Shown here: piece after piece, positions 1 to 7,723 of the stretch | How the letters are laid out: each line of letters opens with the position of its first letter | Numbering within the stretch: the first letter of the stretch is position 1 | NCBI GenBank assembly: GCA_964473365.1 | Contig: CAYYOV010000048.1 | Span: 1-17,813, forward strand | Direction of reading: 5' to 3' | Length of the DNA stretch: 17,813 nt | From: 2-02-FULL-55-14 sp964473365 | GTDB taxonomy: Bacteria; Bacteroidota; Ignavibacteria; UBA10030 | The notes under the pieces: model-generated | The model's database searches: none | Told to the model about the DNA's origin: nothing | What the model saw: only the letters and a program-made list of their open reading frames with translations | Position numbers and translations under genes: made by a program

Positions 1-100
1 ACAACATCTTCAACTAGGAGCAGTCGTCATGAATAAGCAATCTGCAGCTGGACCAATCAATAACAAGCGCAACAACGTTTCACCAAACACACTTTCAAAA

Positions 101-105
101 AGGAG
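101..105 (+). promoter_or_regulatory. Shine-Dalgarno site for the 113 start
   Basis: AGGAG, 7 nt before the ATG at 113. It decides the start because the hydrophobic signal peptide begins directly there. A second AGGAG at 16-20 stands 8 nt before an in-frame ATG at 29, which would add 28 mostly polar, basic residues. Confidence 0.6.
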
Positions 106-112
106 AAATGTC

Positions 113-1498
113 ATGAAGTCATTCAGCAAAGTAGCCCTCTTGGTCGTTCTTGTGGCGTCTATGGCAGCCGCCCAAACGATCAAGAACACAGGCACCATCA
201 CTAATACAGGGTCGATTTCCGCTACGACGTTCAACAATTACAAAGGTGCCAGCCCTGGCACGTTGAACAACAACACTGGCGGGTCAGTCACGGTTTCAAC
301 CACGTTCAACAACGCGCTGAGCGGTGCTGCGGTGACCAATGCCGCTTCGATCGCGGTCACCGGCGCATCTGGCTCGTTCCTCAACAACACCAGCGGAGCT
401 ACGGTTACGAACAACGCTGGGGGGTTGATCGACATCCAGGGTGCCACCTCGACCTTTGACAACACAGGTGGAACGGTAGCCAACAATACAGCGACGGCAT
501 CGGAAGGTTTCCGATTCGTCGGAGCCTTCACGCCGGGTACGGGCTTCGATACCCAGAGTGGCCGCGTCGAGTACGCTGGCGGTGGTGGATTGGTCTACTC
601 TGCCGTTGTCAGCAACACCTACGGAGCCCTGGTCATCAATAGCTCAGGTACCCGCACCATGGATGGTGGCATCACAAGCGGTGATATCTCCATATCCGCC
701 GGTACGTTCAGTGTCGGCAACTTCAAGCTCACCGCGACGGGTTCCGCTGGTATTCAAGGTGCCGGAACGCTCGTAGCCAATGCGGGTGCCAATTCAGAGG
801 TTGATTACGCTGGTGACAGCGATCAGCCGATCAAGGGCACGACCTACACGAAGCTGACATTGTCGGGTGCGCTTGCCGCACGCAACAAGCAGGCGACGAC
901 TCCTGTCACGGTCACCGGTGCTCTTGCGCTTTCGGACAACTTCACGACGTTCGATCTCAATACGAACCTGACCTATGGTGGTACGGCGGCGAATTTCTCG
1001 AACGCCAACGCTGGTTCCAAGATCGCGATCGCAGGGAATTTCTCCATCACAGATACGGCGACGGTCGTGGGTAACGTCGACTATGACGGTGGTGGGGCAG
1101 CTCAGGCCATTGCGAGCGCGCAGTATGCCACGTTGGCTCTGAGTGGCGCTGCGGACAAGACCTTCCCGACGTGGAACGGTACGTCGGTCGGTGCGGTCTA
1201 CGTCAGCGGTTCGTATAGCAATACATCAGGTGGCGCCACGTCGTATACCGGATCGATCTTTGCGTACAACGGTGGTGGAGCCCAGACCGTGGCACCGGAA
1301 ACGTATGCCACGTTACACTTCTACAATGCTGGTGTGAAGAGCATTACGGGTTCTGTCGGCGCCAGCTCAGTCTACGTTGCTTCATCGGTGAACACGGGTA
1401 ATGGACTGTTTGTCAACGCCGGGACGTTGGCGGTGTCTGGCGGCGATCTTGACAACGATGGTACGATCACGAACGCCGGCACGATCACTGTCAACTAA
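113..1498 (+). CDS. Secreted repeat-rich surface protein, beta-helix/adhesin-like
   Basis: A 461-residue protein with a clear signal peptide (MKSFSK, hydrophobic core, probable cleavage A20/Q21). The mature protein is almost entirely Gly, Asn, Thr, Ser and Ala, with short motifs of the type N-x-G-T-I-x-N at both ends (TIKNTGTITN near residue 22, GTITNAGTITVN at the very end). A longer repeat begins near residues 152, 230, 322 and 383, with consensus V-x-Y-x-G-G-x-x-Q-x-[IV]-x-x-x-x-Y-x-x-L-x-L followed by a Gly-rich turn. Such repeats usually form stacked beta structures in surface or adhesin-like proteins of FCB bacteria (family knowledge). No T9SS C-terminal domain, LPXTG or membrane anchor is visible, so its final location is unclear. 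The start at 113 is chosen because AGGAG lies 7 nt upstream and the signal peptide follows at once; an in-frame ATG at 29 also has an AGGAG. Substrate or partner unknown. Confidence 0.85.
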   Translation: MKSFSKVALLVVLVASMAAAQTIKNTGTITNTGSISATTFNNYKGASPGTLNNNTGGSVTVSTTFNNALSGAAVTNAASIAVTGASGSFLNNTSGATVTNNAGGLIDIQGATSTFDNTGGTVANNTATASEGFRFVGAFTPGTGFDTQSGRVEYAGGGGLVYSAVVSNTYGALVINSSGTRTMDGGITSGDISISAGTFSVGNFKLTATGSAGIQGAGTLVANAGANSEVDYAGDSDQPIKGTTYTKLTLSGALAARNKQATTPVTVTGALALSDNFTTFDLNTNLTYGGTAANFSNANAGSKIAIAGNFSITDTATVVGNVDYDGGGAAQAIASAQYATLALSGAADKTFPTWNGTSVGAVYVSGSYSNTSGGATSYTGSIFAYNGGGAQTVAPETYATLHFYNAGVKSITGSVGASSVYVASSVNTGNGLFVNAGTLAVSGGDLDNDGTITNAGTITVN

Positions 1499-1595
1499 GC
1501 TAGGGCTCGACCCGTGTCTATCTCATTGCTGGGCGGTTCAGCATGAAACGCACGGTCATGAACTGGCTGGAATAACATCATGAACGCAACCATGC

Positions 1596-1615
1596 CCGGC
1601 GGCGAGAGCCGCTGG
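1596..1615. other. GC hairpin with GAGA tetraloop
   Basis: CCGGCGGC, loop GAGA, then GCCGCTGG: an 8-bp stem with one G-T wobble, about 100 bp after the stop of the surface-protein gene. GAGA is a GNRA-type loop if transcribed. No T-run follows, so it is not a textbook terminator; it could still be an mRNA 3' structure for the upstream gene. No other terminator candidate is visible between this gene and the repeats. Confidence 0.4.
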
Positions 1616-1741
1616 AGTCAATGGTGTCTGAAGGGATGGAGTCCACCCGGAAGGATGGAACCGATCCCGCGCCCGAAGGGAGTTTCTCTCCTTCTCCCGA
1701 TCGGTACGCTCTCAGATGCCCGTTGGGCGATGCCTGACCGG

Positions 1742-1771
1742 CGTCCGAACCGGTGCAGCTCACACCGGACG
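1742..1771. other. Nested inverted repeat
   Basis: CGTCCG at 1742-1747 pairs with CGGACG at 1766-1771. Inside it, CCGGTG and CACCGG (1750-1768) form a competing 6-bp stem, so the two pairings share bases and exclude each other. Function unknown; it may be chance in GC-rich sequence. Confidence 0.25.
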
Positions 1772-1935
1772 ACGACGTCGAGTCCATCGTCGATGGTTGT
1801 CTTCGCAACCCGTTTCGCGCAAGCGCGGGAGTGGCGGGTCCGCTCCTTCCCGCTTCTCCCGCCTTGCGGGGGTGGTTTCCAAGGAGAGAACAAGGAGCAG
1901 CGTACACGAAGCAGGAGTGAAGGAGTAGAGGAGTA

Positions 1936-2250
1936 ATGGAGTTCTGCATGGGAACTATTGGTGAGAGTTCTGCATGAAATTACTCGGGAGACATAGCATT
2001 CCGGGTGAATGCGGGCTCGCGAGAGGATCGGGCCTGAAGGGCCGATTCATCGGGATCAGTGTTCTCAGAACTCGGTGCTGGAGAACCCAAGATCCAAGGG
2101 ACTTCGTGCTTCCAGCGTCGTGCTTGTATCGGATTTCGTATTTCGAATTCGCGCGAAGTGGTTTGGCATCAGAAGCATCCGGTTCACAACGGAAGAACAC
2201 CACATGAGTCTGCCAAGAGGCCGATATCGTGGGAGAGACCCCGGGGGAGG
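1936..2250. repeat. Large intergenic repeat, copy A (~315 bp)
   Basis: The first of three diverged direct copies. It starts with ATGGAGTTC, contains an ATG 38 bp in (1974), a block rich in TTCG words (about 2100-2155), the words CACCACATGAGT and CCAAGAGG, and ends at CGGGGGAG. Against copy B, hand alignment of 1974-2207 with 2443-2676 gives about 171 of 234 identical bases and no gap. An open frame of 77 codons is present in both, but substitutions fall evenly on the three codon positions (about 21/19/23), so it does not behave as coding sequence. No transposase, terminal inverted repeats or target duplication seen. Confidence 0.8.
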
Positions 2251-2404
2251 CAGCATCGCCCGCGGGAACAGGGGAAGTACGGCCTGGAATGACGGCGGAT
2301 GCGGAGGTGTGTCCGGGGAGAACTGGGGAAGGAGTGAGGAGGTAGGAGGAAGGAGAGAAGATTGGAGGGAAAGAGGAGGGATGGAGAGATGGAGTGAAGG
2401 ACCA
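2251..2404. other. Purine-rich spacer between repeat copies A and B
   Basis: No gene. From about 2314 to 2400 the plus strand is roughly 90 percent purine (about 9 pyrimidines in 87 bases), with runs such as GGGGAG, CTGGGG, GGAGG and repeated GGAG words. The many GG runs could allow G-quadruplex or triplex structure and resemble a series of Shine-Dalgarno cores. The tract leads into the ATGGAGTTC word that opens copy B; copies A and C also follow GGAGT-type runs. Confidence 0.6.
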
Positions 2405-2720
2405 ATGGAGTTCGATGTGAGAACTGCTGAGGGAAATACTACATGAGTAGGCTTGGGAGACATCGCACTCCAGGTCGATGCGGGCCAACAGGAGGATCGG
2501 GCCTTCGGGGCCGGTCTGTCTGTGTCGGTTTCCTCAGAGCTCCGTACTCGAGATTCCAGAATCCGGAGAACTTCGTGCTTCGAACTTCGAATGTGTTTCG
2601 TATTTCGAAATTCGAATTTGTGCGGAGTGCTTTGGCCTCAGATGGATCCAGCTCACAACGGAGAAACACCACATGAGTTCGCCAAGAGGTAGATATCGTG
2701 GAAGAGAATCCGGGGGAGCA
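2405..2720. repeat. Large intergenic repeat, copy B (~316 bp)
   Basis: The second copy, colinear with copy A from ATGGAGTTC through the TTCG-rich block (about 2572-2622, with TTCGAA and overlapping TTCGAAATTCGAA) to CGGGGGAG. The internal ATG (2443) again lies 38 bp in. A short GGCC-TTCGG-GGCC hairpin near 2502-2515 corresponds to GGCC-TGAAG-GGCC in copy A, so the stem is kept while the loop differs. No protein family is recognised in the 77-codon frame. Confidence 0.8.
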
Positions 2721-2735
2721 GGATGCCCACTACTG

Positions 2736-2752
2736 CTATCGTGTAGCGATAG
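2736..2752. other. Small hairpin between repeat copies B and C
   Basis: CTATCG, loop TGTAG, CGATAG: a perfect 6-bp stem in the short spacer (2721-2785). Copies A and B are separated by different sequence, so the hairpin is not part of the repeat unit. Too weak and not T-rich enough to call a terminator. Confidence 0.35.
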
Positions 2753-2785
2753 ACTACTTCTGCTCTGACATGGAGTAATGGAGTG

Positions 2786-3000
2786 ATGGAGTTCTATGTG
2801 AGGTCCGTTGGAGAGAGTTTTGCATGAGATCACTCGGGAAACATACGATATCGAGTCGATGCGGGCCAACAAGAGGACCGGGCCATACGGACTGGTTTGT
2901 CGGCGTCTGCATAGCTCAGTCCGCGGAAGGCCCGAGTCCACCGGACTCTATGCTTCGAGCTTGGCGCTTGTTTCGAAATTCGTGTTTCGGATTTGGCATT
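2786..3000. repeat. Large intergenic repeat, copy C (truncated)
   Basis: The third copy. It opens with ATGGAGTTC after a GGAGTAAT-GGAGTG run and again has an ATG 38 bp in (2824). It shares the blocks CGATGCGGGCCAACA and TATGCTTCGA and the TTCG-rich stretch with copy B, with about 6 bp lost. Similarity fades around 3000-3020, just before the start codon at 3026, so the 3' third of the unit is missing or overwritten by the gene. Part of the adhesin gene's promoter or leader probably lies in this copy. Confidence 0.7.
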
Positions 3001-3025
3001 TGCCACGCACCATCATGGTGACAGT

Positions 3026-6000
3026 ATGAACATATCACGGGCCGGTACAGCCTCCGGCAACCGCGGAACATTGCGGCCGCCGAGATGGCACATTGCCCTG
3101 ATGCTGTTGGCGTTGCTCTCCGGCATCGCATCGGAGACGCACGCTCAGAAGTTCAGGAATCGTGGAACGATCGTCAGCACCGGCACGATCGCGGTGAGGG
3201 ACTCCCTTATCGGGCTTCCTCCATCCATCGGCGGATTGGTCCGTCTGACGGGCGGCGCTCAGCTTGTCCCGGCAAGCCAGTATGACGACCTGGACCTCGT
3301 GAGCCCGGCTGTGACGACGAAACAGGCAGCTGGCAGCTTGACGATCCTGAAGAACCTGAACATCGGTCCCAACGTCACCTTGCAGGTCCCGGCTGACTCT
3401 GTCATCGTCCTCGGTATGGCAAACGGTCGATTGACAGAGCAGGGATATATCTCCGGTATGATCAAGAAGTCCGTCGACCTCATCGGGATCAACGATAGTT
3501 CGGACTTCGGAGGGATAGGTGTGTCCGTTTCGTGGGCTGGAACTGCTCCGGGCCTGACCACGATCACGCGCACATCCGGAACAGCTGTGGCAGCTGCAGG
3601 AAAGAACTCCATCAAACGGTACGTCGATGTCGCCGCCGCGAGCGTGAGCACAACCAATCTGTCGTTCTCCTATTCCACCGACGAGCTCCAGGGTCAAGAT
3701 CCGTCTAGCCTCGACCTCTGGAGATTGCCGGCGGGAGATACACAATGGAGACGGCAACGGGTGACGCGTTCGGGTAATGTTCTTACCAAGGTGGGCGTTG
3801 TCGCCGACGGCCGATTCACCGCCGCCGACGTGGCCAATCCGCTCAATTCGATCACGAAGTACGAATACGAGGCCGACGTGATCGCGTCGGCAGGTGTCGA
3901 TTCGTCCAGCGGCAAACGCGGAGCGTTCGTGGATTCGGTCTTCATCGCCCGGATCGTCGACGCGTTCGGACAGCCCGTCTCAGGAGTGCGAGTCGACTTC
4001 GCGGTAACATCCAAGCCGGCGGGGTCCACTTCGGACTCGCTCACCGTCCAAACCGCGCTGTCAGGCATCGATGGCACAGCTACGACGCATTTGCGCCTGG
4101 GTGATGCTGTCGGGAGCTACGTCGTCACAGCCACCGCACCGCTCGAACCCAGTGTCCCGCCAAAGACCTGGATTGGCTACACGGAACAGGCGGTCTGGGC
4201 AATGACGATCTCCTCTGGCAATGGTCAGAGCGACACGGTAAGAGCGGTCCTTTCGACGCCGCTGGCCGTTCGGCTGTCGGATAGTCTGGGTGCCGCAGTG
4301 GCTGGCTCGTCCGTGCGATTCCGAATCATCTCGACGCCGCTGGGTGGCGCAGACGCGGCGCTCAGCGACTCGATCGCGATCTCGAACGGGTCGGGCATCG
4401 CTGGCACCGGTATCGTGCTTGGCAGCAAGGTCGGTACGTACGTCATCGAAGCCAGGTCCCTCGAGGTCGATTCGCTCGTTACTGTCGTTGCCGTAACGGC
4501 CACACACGGCGCACCCACAGGCTTCACGATCTTCGCCTCCGGGCAGCAGGATACGGTGCTGAATCAGCTTTCGCCGTACGGCGTCACGATCGCCGACACA
4601 TACGGTAACGCAGTTCCTGGCATACCAGTGCAGTTCGCTCTCAGTTCAATCCCTGTCGGGTCTGCCGGCGCCGTGCTTTCTGATTCCAGCGGTGTGACAG
4701 ACAGCGCCGGAACGACGACAACGCGCCTCACGCTTGGCGATCGAACCGGTATGTACGTGGTGCAAGCGACGTCGACCTCGTTGCCAGGAGTGACACGTTC
4801 ATTTACCTCCACGGCAGTCGCGTCTTCGCCGACCGTGTTGGCGCTGGTGCAAGGTGCCTCACAGCGGAAACAGGTCCAGTTGACGGCCGATACCACTCTG
4901 GCGGTCCGCGCCTTGGATGCCTTCGGCAATGCCGTCCCTGGCGTCGTCGTCGACTTCTCGCTTGTCTCCGCTCCGTCGGGAAGCACCGGCCAGTCGTTCG
5001 CGGCCTCTGATACGACCGATTCGCTCGGCATCGCTCAGACCACATTCACGGTCGGCACGAAGGTGGGAGCCTACGTGGTCCAGGCATCCGCTTCGTCGAT
5101 CTCCGGTTCTCTCGTCTCCTTCGAAGTGACCGGTACGAACGGCCCTGCGGCATCGTTCCAATTCCTGGTTTCGTCGGCGCAAGGGGTGGTCAACACCATG
5201 CTGACGCCGTTCACTGTGGCATTGCTCGATGCGAACGGCAATGCAGTGCCCAGTGCGATGGTACGATTCTCCATTGCAGGCGCGCCTGCAGGGGCTGTTG
5301 GGCAGTCGATCACGCCGGACAGCGTGGCTACGGACAGCGCCGGGACGGCATCTGTCACGCTGACACTTGGCGACCGCACGGGTCTCTATTCACTCACGGC
5401 CCAGGCGGCCGGCTTTGCCGGACCGACACCTTCGCTGACCGTGACCGCAACGCCGGCGCAGGTGGCGCAGATGGTCGGGACGCAAGGCATCGTTCAGCAA
5501 ACGACAATCCTTTCGCTCGTGGACACGGCCTTCGTCGTCCGCGTGCTCGATTCGCTCGGCAACCCGGTGGGCGGCGTGCCGGTCCAGTTCGCGATCGTCG
5601 GAGTTCCGAGCGGGGCCGTCAGCCAATCACTCACAGCGACCGTCGATACGTCTGACGCCACCGGGTTGGCGCAAAGTCGGTTGCAGCTGGGCACGAAGAT
5701 CGGGCACTACGTTGTTGCCGCCACGACGCCGGCGCTCAGCGGGACGCAAGTGCTCTTCGATGTCCTTGCGACGCATGGAACTGCTGCCAACGTGCTGACT
5801 GCGGCGCCGGTCACACAAGATACTGTCGCTCGACAGCTGACCCCGTTCACCGTGGCGGTCGTCGATGCCTTCGACAATCCGGTCCCGAATGCCACGGTGC
5901 GATTCAGCGTGGTCGCCGCTCCGGCCGGCGCATCCGGGTATGCGCTCGACGTCGCAGTAGGTGTGACGGACAGCTCGGGTCAGGCATTTGTACGACTGAC

Positions 6001-7723
6001 GTTGGGGGACAAGGTCGGATCGTATGACGTATCGGCTGTAGCCGACCAGTTGCCAACCTCCGCCCGGACATTCCGAGCCACGGCGATCGCCGCTGGTGCC
6101 TCGTCGTTGGCGCGTCAGCTTGGCGACGGTCAGCAGGAACAGATCCTGACTCCGCTGGCGAACGCCTTCGTCGCCCGCGTCGCAGACCGGTTCGGCAATC
6201 CAGTTTCGGGTGTAGCAGTACGGTTTGCCGTGGTCGATTCACCGAGTACTGCTGCGGGCCAATCACTTAGCCGGCTCGTCGATACAACGGACGCGCTGGG
6301 CCAGGCAAGCACGATCCTGCGTCTGGGCCTGAAGGTGGGCGTCTATACCGTCGAGGCCGATGCTCAAGGCATGCCGCCGGTACGCTTCACGGCGCAGGCA
6401 AGGCCTGGTGCCCCGAAGACTATGGCTGGTCTTGTGACCGATTCCCTCGCATTCGTCAGCTCGGAATTGGCTCCGTTCGTCATCACCGTCCGAGACACGG
6501 GGAACAACCTGGTCCCGAATGCGGTGGTCACCTTCTCAATCGCAGAAACGCCGGCGGGGGCGGTCGGGACGAGTCTGAGCACCGTGACGGCGTTGACGGA
6601 CAGTCTGGGCCGAGCCTCGACGAATCTGCGTGTTGGAGATCGCGTCGGCCGATATGGGGTCCTCTCTGAGGTGAACGGGGTGCAGGGCATCACGATCGTC
6701 GTCGAAGCGCGCGCCCTCATCGGCAACGCCAACTTCGACATGCGGATCGATATTGGCGACCTGACTGCCATCATCGACCACATCCTTGGACGCACGATCC
6801 TGACCGGACGCCAGTTCCAGGCCGGCGACGTGGACACGAACGGCGTGATCGATCTTCGCGACGCTGTCATCGCCAGGAACTACCTCCTGAGTGGCGGTGT
6901 CTGGAACGTGGCTGACACGCTCCTGAATCCCGTGTTGTTCTCGGCGTTCCGTGACGATCGCGCCACGACCCCGGCGGTACCGCTGGCGGATGCGGCCATG
7001 GGCTCGCACGGGGATGCAGGTGTGACGGGCGACCCGGTGAATACGACCACGGTGCTCGAACACACGAACATCGGTATCCGCGTGAATCTCGCGAACGATG
7101 TGCCCGTCAAGGGCGTGCAGGTCTATTTGCGCTCGAAGCGACCGATCAAGGCGCTCGAAAGCGACATCCGGTTCGGTCGTGCCCGGGGCATGAATATCGT
7201 TCTCGCGGCGACCGACCACGAAGTGCGGGCACTCGTCTTCAACTTCCAGAACAGTCCGATCGATTCCGGAATGGGTCCGATCTTCCGGATCCCGATCGCG
7301 GGCCTGGATACGACCGACGTGGATTCGGTAGCGGTGATCGTCTCTACCGGTGTCGGCAACCTATCTACGCTCATCGATCAGCAACAGGTCCTGAAGACCG
7401 TCGGCAACTACCCGACGACCTTCTCGCTGTATCAGAACTATCCGAACCCGTTCAATTCGGAGACGTTCATCGAATATGACGTTCCCGAGGTCGCCGGCCG
7501 GATCCCCCGTGTGGCCATCCAGATCTTCAATATCATCGGTGAAAAGGTTCGCACGATCGACCGTGAGGACCGTGACGCCGGACGGTACAAGATCCGGTGG
7601 GATGGAAGGGATCAGAACGGCGCTACCGTTGCGACGGGCGTCTACTTCTACCGGTTGCTCTCGGTCGACCCGGTGGAAGGCAAACACGTTGCGACGACGA
7701 AGAAAATGATCATGGTGAAGTGA
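3026..7723 (+). CDS. Giant T9SS-secreted multidomain adhesin with nine Ig-like repeats and dockerin
   Basis: 1565 residues. Signal peptide with probable cleavage THA/Q41. The mature start QKFRNRGTIVSTGTI resembles the upstream surface protein, followed by one copy of its longer repeat at about 72-117. Residues about 280-1231 hold nine Ig-like (invasin Big-1-like) domains of ~106 residues, each with a D-x-x-G-N-x-V-x-G-V-x-V-x-F core and an L-G-x-x-x-G-x-Y end. A type I dockerin-like domain spans about 1232-1290 with two Ca-binding loops (N1234, N1236, D1238, D1242, D1245; D1268, D1270, N1272, D1276, D1279). A beta-rich, possibly cohesin-like segment (about 1315-1455) follows. The T9SS sorting domain has YPNPFN at 1472-1477 and a FlgD-like Ig fold to the end. 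Expected product: a long surface-attached or released adhesive fibre. Start at 3026 preferred over TTG 2993, which adds residues not resembling a leader; the ribosome site is weak. First gene of the long unit. Confidence 0.9.
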   Translation: MNISRAGTASGNRGTLRPPRWHIALMLLALLSGIASETHAQKFRNRGTIVSTGTIAVRDSLIGLPPSIGGLVRLTGGAQLVPASQYDDLDLVSPAVTTKQAAGSLTILKNLNIGPNVTLQVPADSVIVLGMANGRLTEQGYISGMIKKSVDLIGINDSSDFGGIGVSVSWAGTAPGLTTITRTSGTAVAAAGKNSIKRYVDVAAASVSTTNLSFSYSTDELQGQDPSSLDLWRLPAGDTQWRRQRVTRSGNVLTKVGVVADGRFTAADVANPLNSITKYEYEADVIASAGVDSSSGKRGAFVDSVFIARIVDAFGQPVSGVRVDFAVTSKPAGSTSDSLTVQTALSGIDGTATTHLRLGDAVGSYVVTATAPLEPSVPPKTWIGYTEQAVWAMTISSGNGQSDTVRAVLSTPLAVRLSDSLGAAVAGSSVRFRIISTPLGGADAALSDSIAISNGSGIAGTGIVLGSKVGTYVIEARSLEVDSLVTVVAVTATHGAPTGFTIFASGQQDTVLNQLSPYGVTIADTYGNAVPGIPVQFALSSIPVGSAGAVLSDSSGVTDSAGTTTTRLTLGDRTGMYVVQATSTSLPGVTRSFTSTAVASSPTVLALVQGASQRKQVQLTADTTLAVRALDAFGNAVPGVVVDFSLVSAPSGSTGQSFAASDTTDSLGIAQTTFTVGTKVGAYVVQASASSISGSLVSFEVTGTNGPAASFQFLVSSAQGVVNTMLTPFTVALLDANGNAVPSAMVRFSIAGAPAGAVGQSITPDSVATDSAGTASVTLTLGDRTGLYSLTAQAAGFAGPTPSLTVTATPAQVAQMVGTQGIVQQTTILSLVDTAFVVRVLDSLGNPVGGVPVQFAIVGVPSGAVSQSLTATVDTSDATGLAQSRLQLGTKIGHYVVAATTPALSGTQVLFDVLATHGTAANVLTAAPVTQDTVARQLTPFTVAVVDAFDNPVPNATVRFSVVAAPAGASGYALDVAVGVTDSSGQAFVRLTLGDKVGSYDVSAVADQLPTSARTFRATAIAAGASSLARQLGDGQQEQILTPLANAFVARVADRFGNPVSGVAVRFAVVDSPSTAAGQSLSRLVDTTDALGQASTILRLGLKVGVYTVEADAQGMPPVRFTAQARPGAPKTMAGLVTDSLAFVSSELAPFVITVRDTGNNLVPNAVVTFSIAETPAGAVGTSLSTVTALTDSLGRASTNLRVGDRVGRYGVLSEVNGVQGITIVVEARALIGNANFDMRIDIGDLTAIIDHILGRTILTGRQFQAGDVDTNGVIDLRDAVIARNYLLSGGVWNVADTLLNPVLFSAFRDDRATTPAVPLADAAMGSHGDAGVTGDPVNTTTVLEHTNIGIRVNLANDVPVKGVQVYLRSKRPIKALESDIRFGRARGMNIVLAATDHEVRALVFNFQNSPIDSGMGPIFRIPIAGLDTTDVDSVAVIVSTGVGNLSTLIDQQQVLKTVGNYPTTFSLYQNYPNPFNSETFIEYDVPEVAGRIPRVAIQIFNIIGEKVRTIDREDRDAGRYKIRWDGRDQNGATVATGVYFYRLLSVDPVEGKHVATTKKMIMVK
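6719..6897 (+). other. Dockerin-like domain within the adhesin
   Basis: Two F-hand loops, GNANFDMRIDIGD and GDVDTNGVIDLRD, have acidic or Asn residues at the ligand positions 1, 3, 5, 9 and 12, each followed by a helix-like stretch (LTAIIDHILGR and AVIARNYLLSG). This is the classic duplicated dockerin pattern (family knowledge). In bacteria of this group such domains often sit in large secreted proteins with no cellulosome; the partner here is unknown. Confidence 0.75.

Larger units (their letters stand above)
1499..1935. other. Non-coding stretch after the surface-protein gene
   Basis: No convincing gene. Open frames of 70-123 codons exist on both strands and overlap each other, none has a ribosome site, and their translations are low-complexity Arg/Ser/Pro-rich. 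The stretch is GC-rich, holds two hairpin-forming sequences (1596-1615 and 1742-1771), and ends in a run of GGAGT-type words (about 1909-1935) that leads into the first large repeat copy. Confidence 0.6.

Noticed and set aside
1580..1936. Open frames of 118 codons (+) and 123/91 codons (-) over the same stretch
   Set aside because: They overlap on both strands, lack ribosome sites, and have low-complexity Arg/Ser/Pro-rich translations with no recognisable domain; typical of GC-rich non-coding DNA.
1955..2941. Minus-strand frames of 132-177 codons across the repeats
   Set aside because: They read the purine tracts and TTCG blocks backwards, giving Ser/Pro/His-rich and Phe/Arg/Ser-type low-complexity proteins, a common artefact of such repeats.
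1936..3000. CRISPR array or insertion sequence
   Set aside because: Units are ~315 bp, diverged and few; there are no short identical repeats with spacers, no cas or transposase gene, and no terminal inverted repeats.
2993..3025. TTG start for the adhesin at 2993
   Set aside because: The 11 added residues (MAFATHHHGDS) do not improve the signal peptide and there is no ribosome site; ATG 3026 is followed by a normal leader.
2900..3025. Bacteroidota-type promoter (TTG with TAnnTTTG) before the adhesin gene
   Set aside because: TTTG words occur near 2993-3001, but no pair with correct spacing and both boxes could be placed with confidence.
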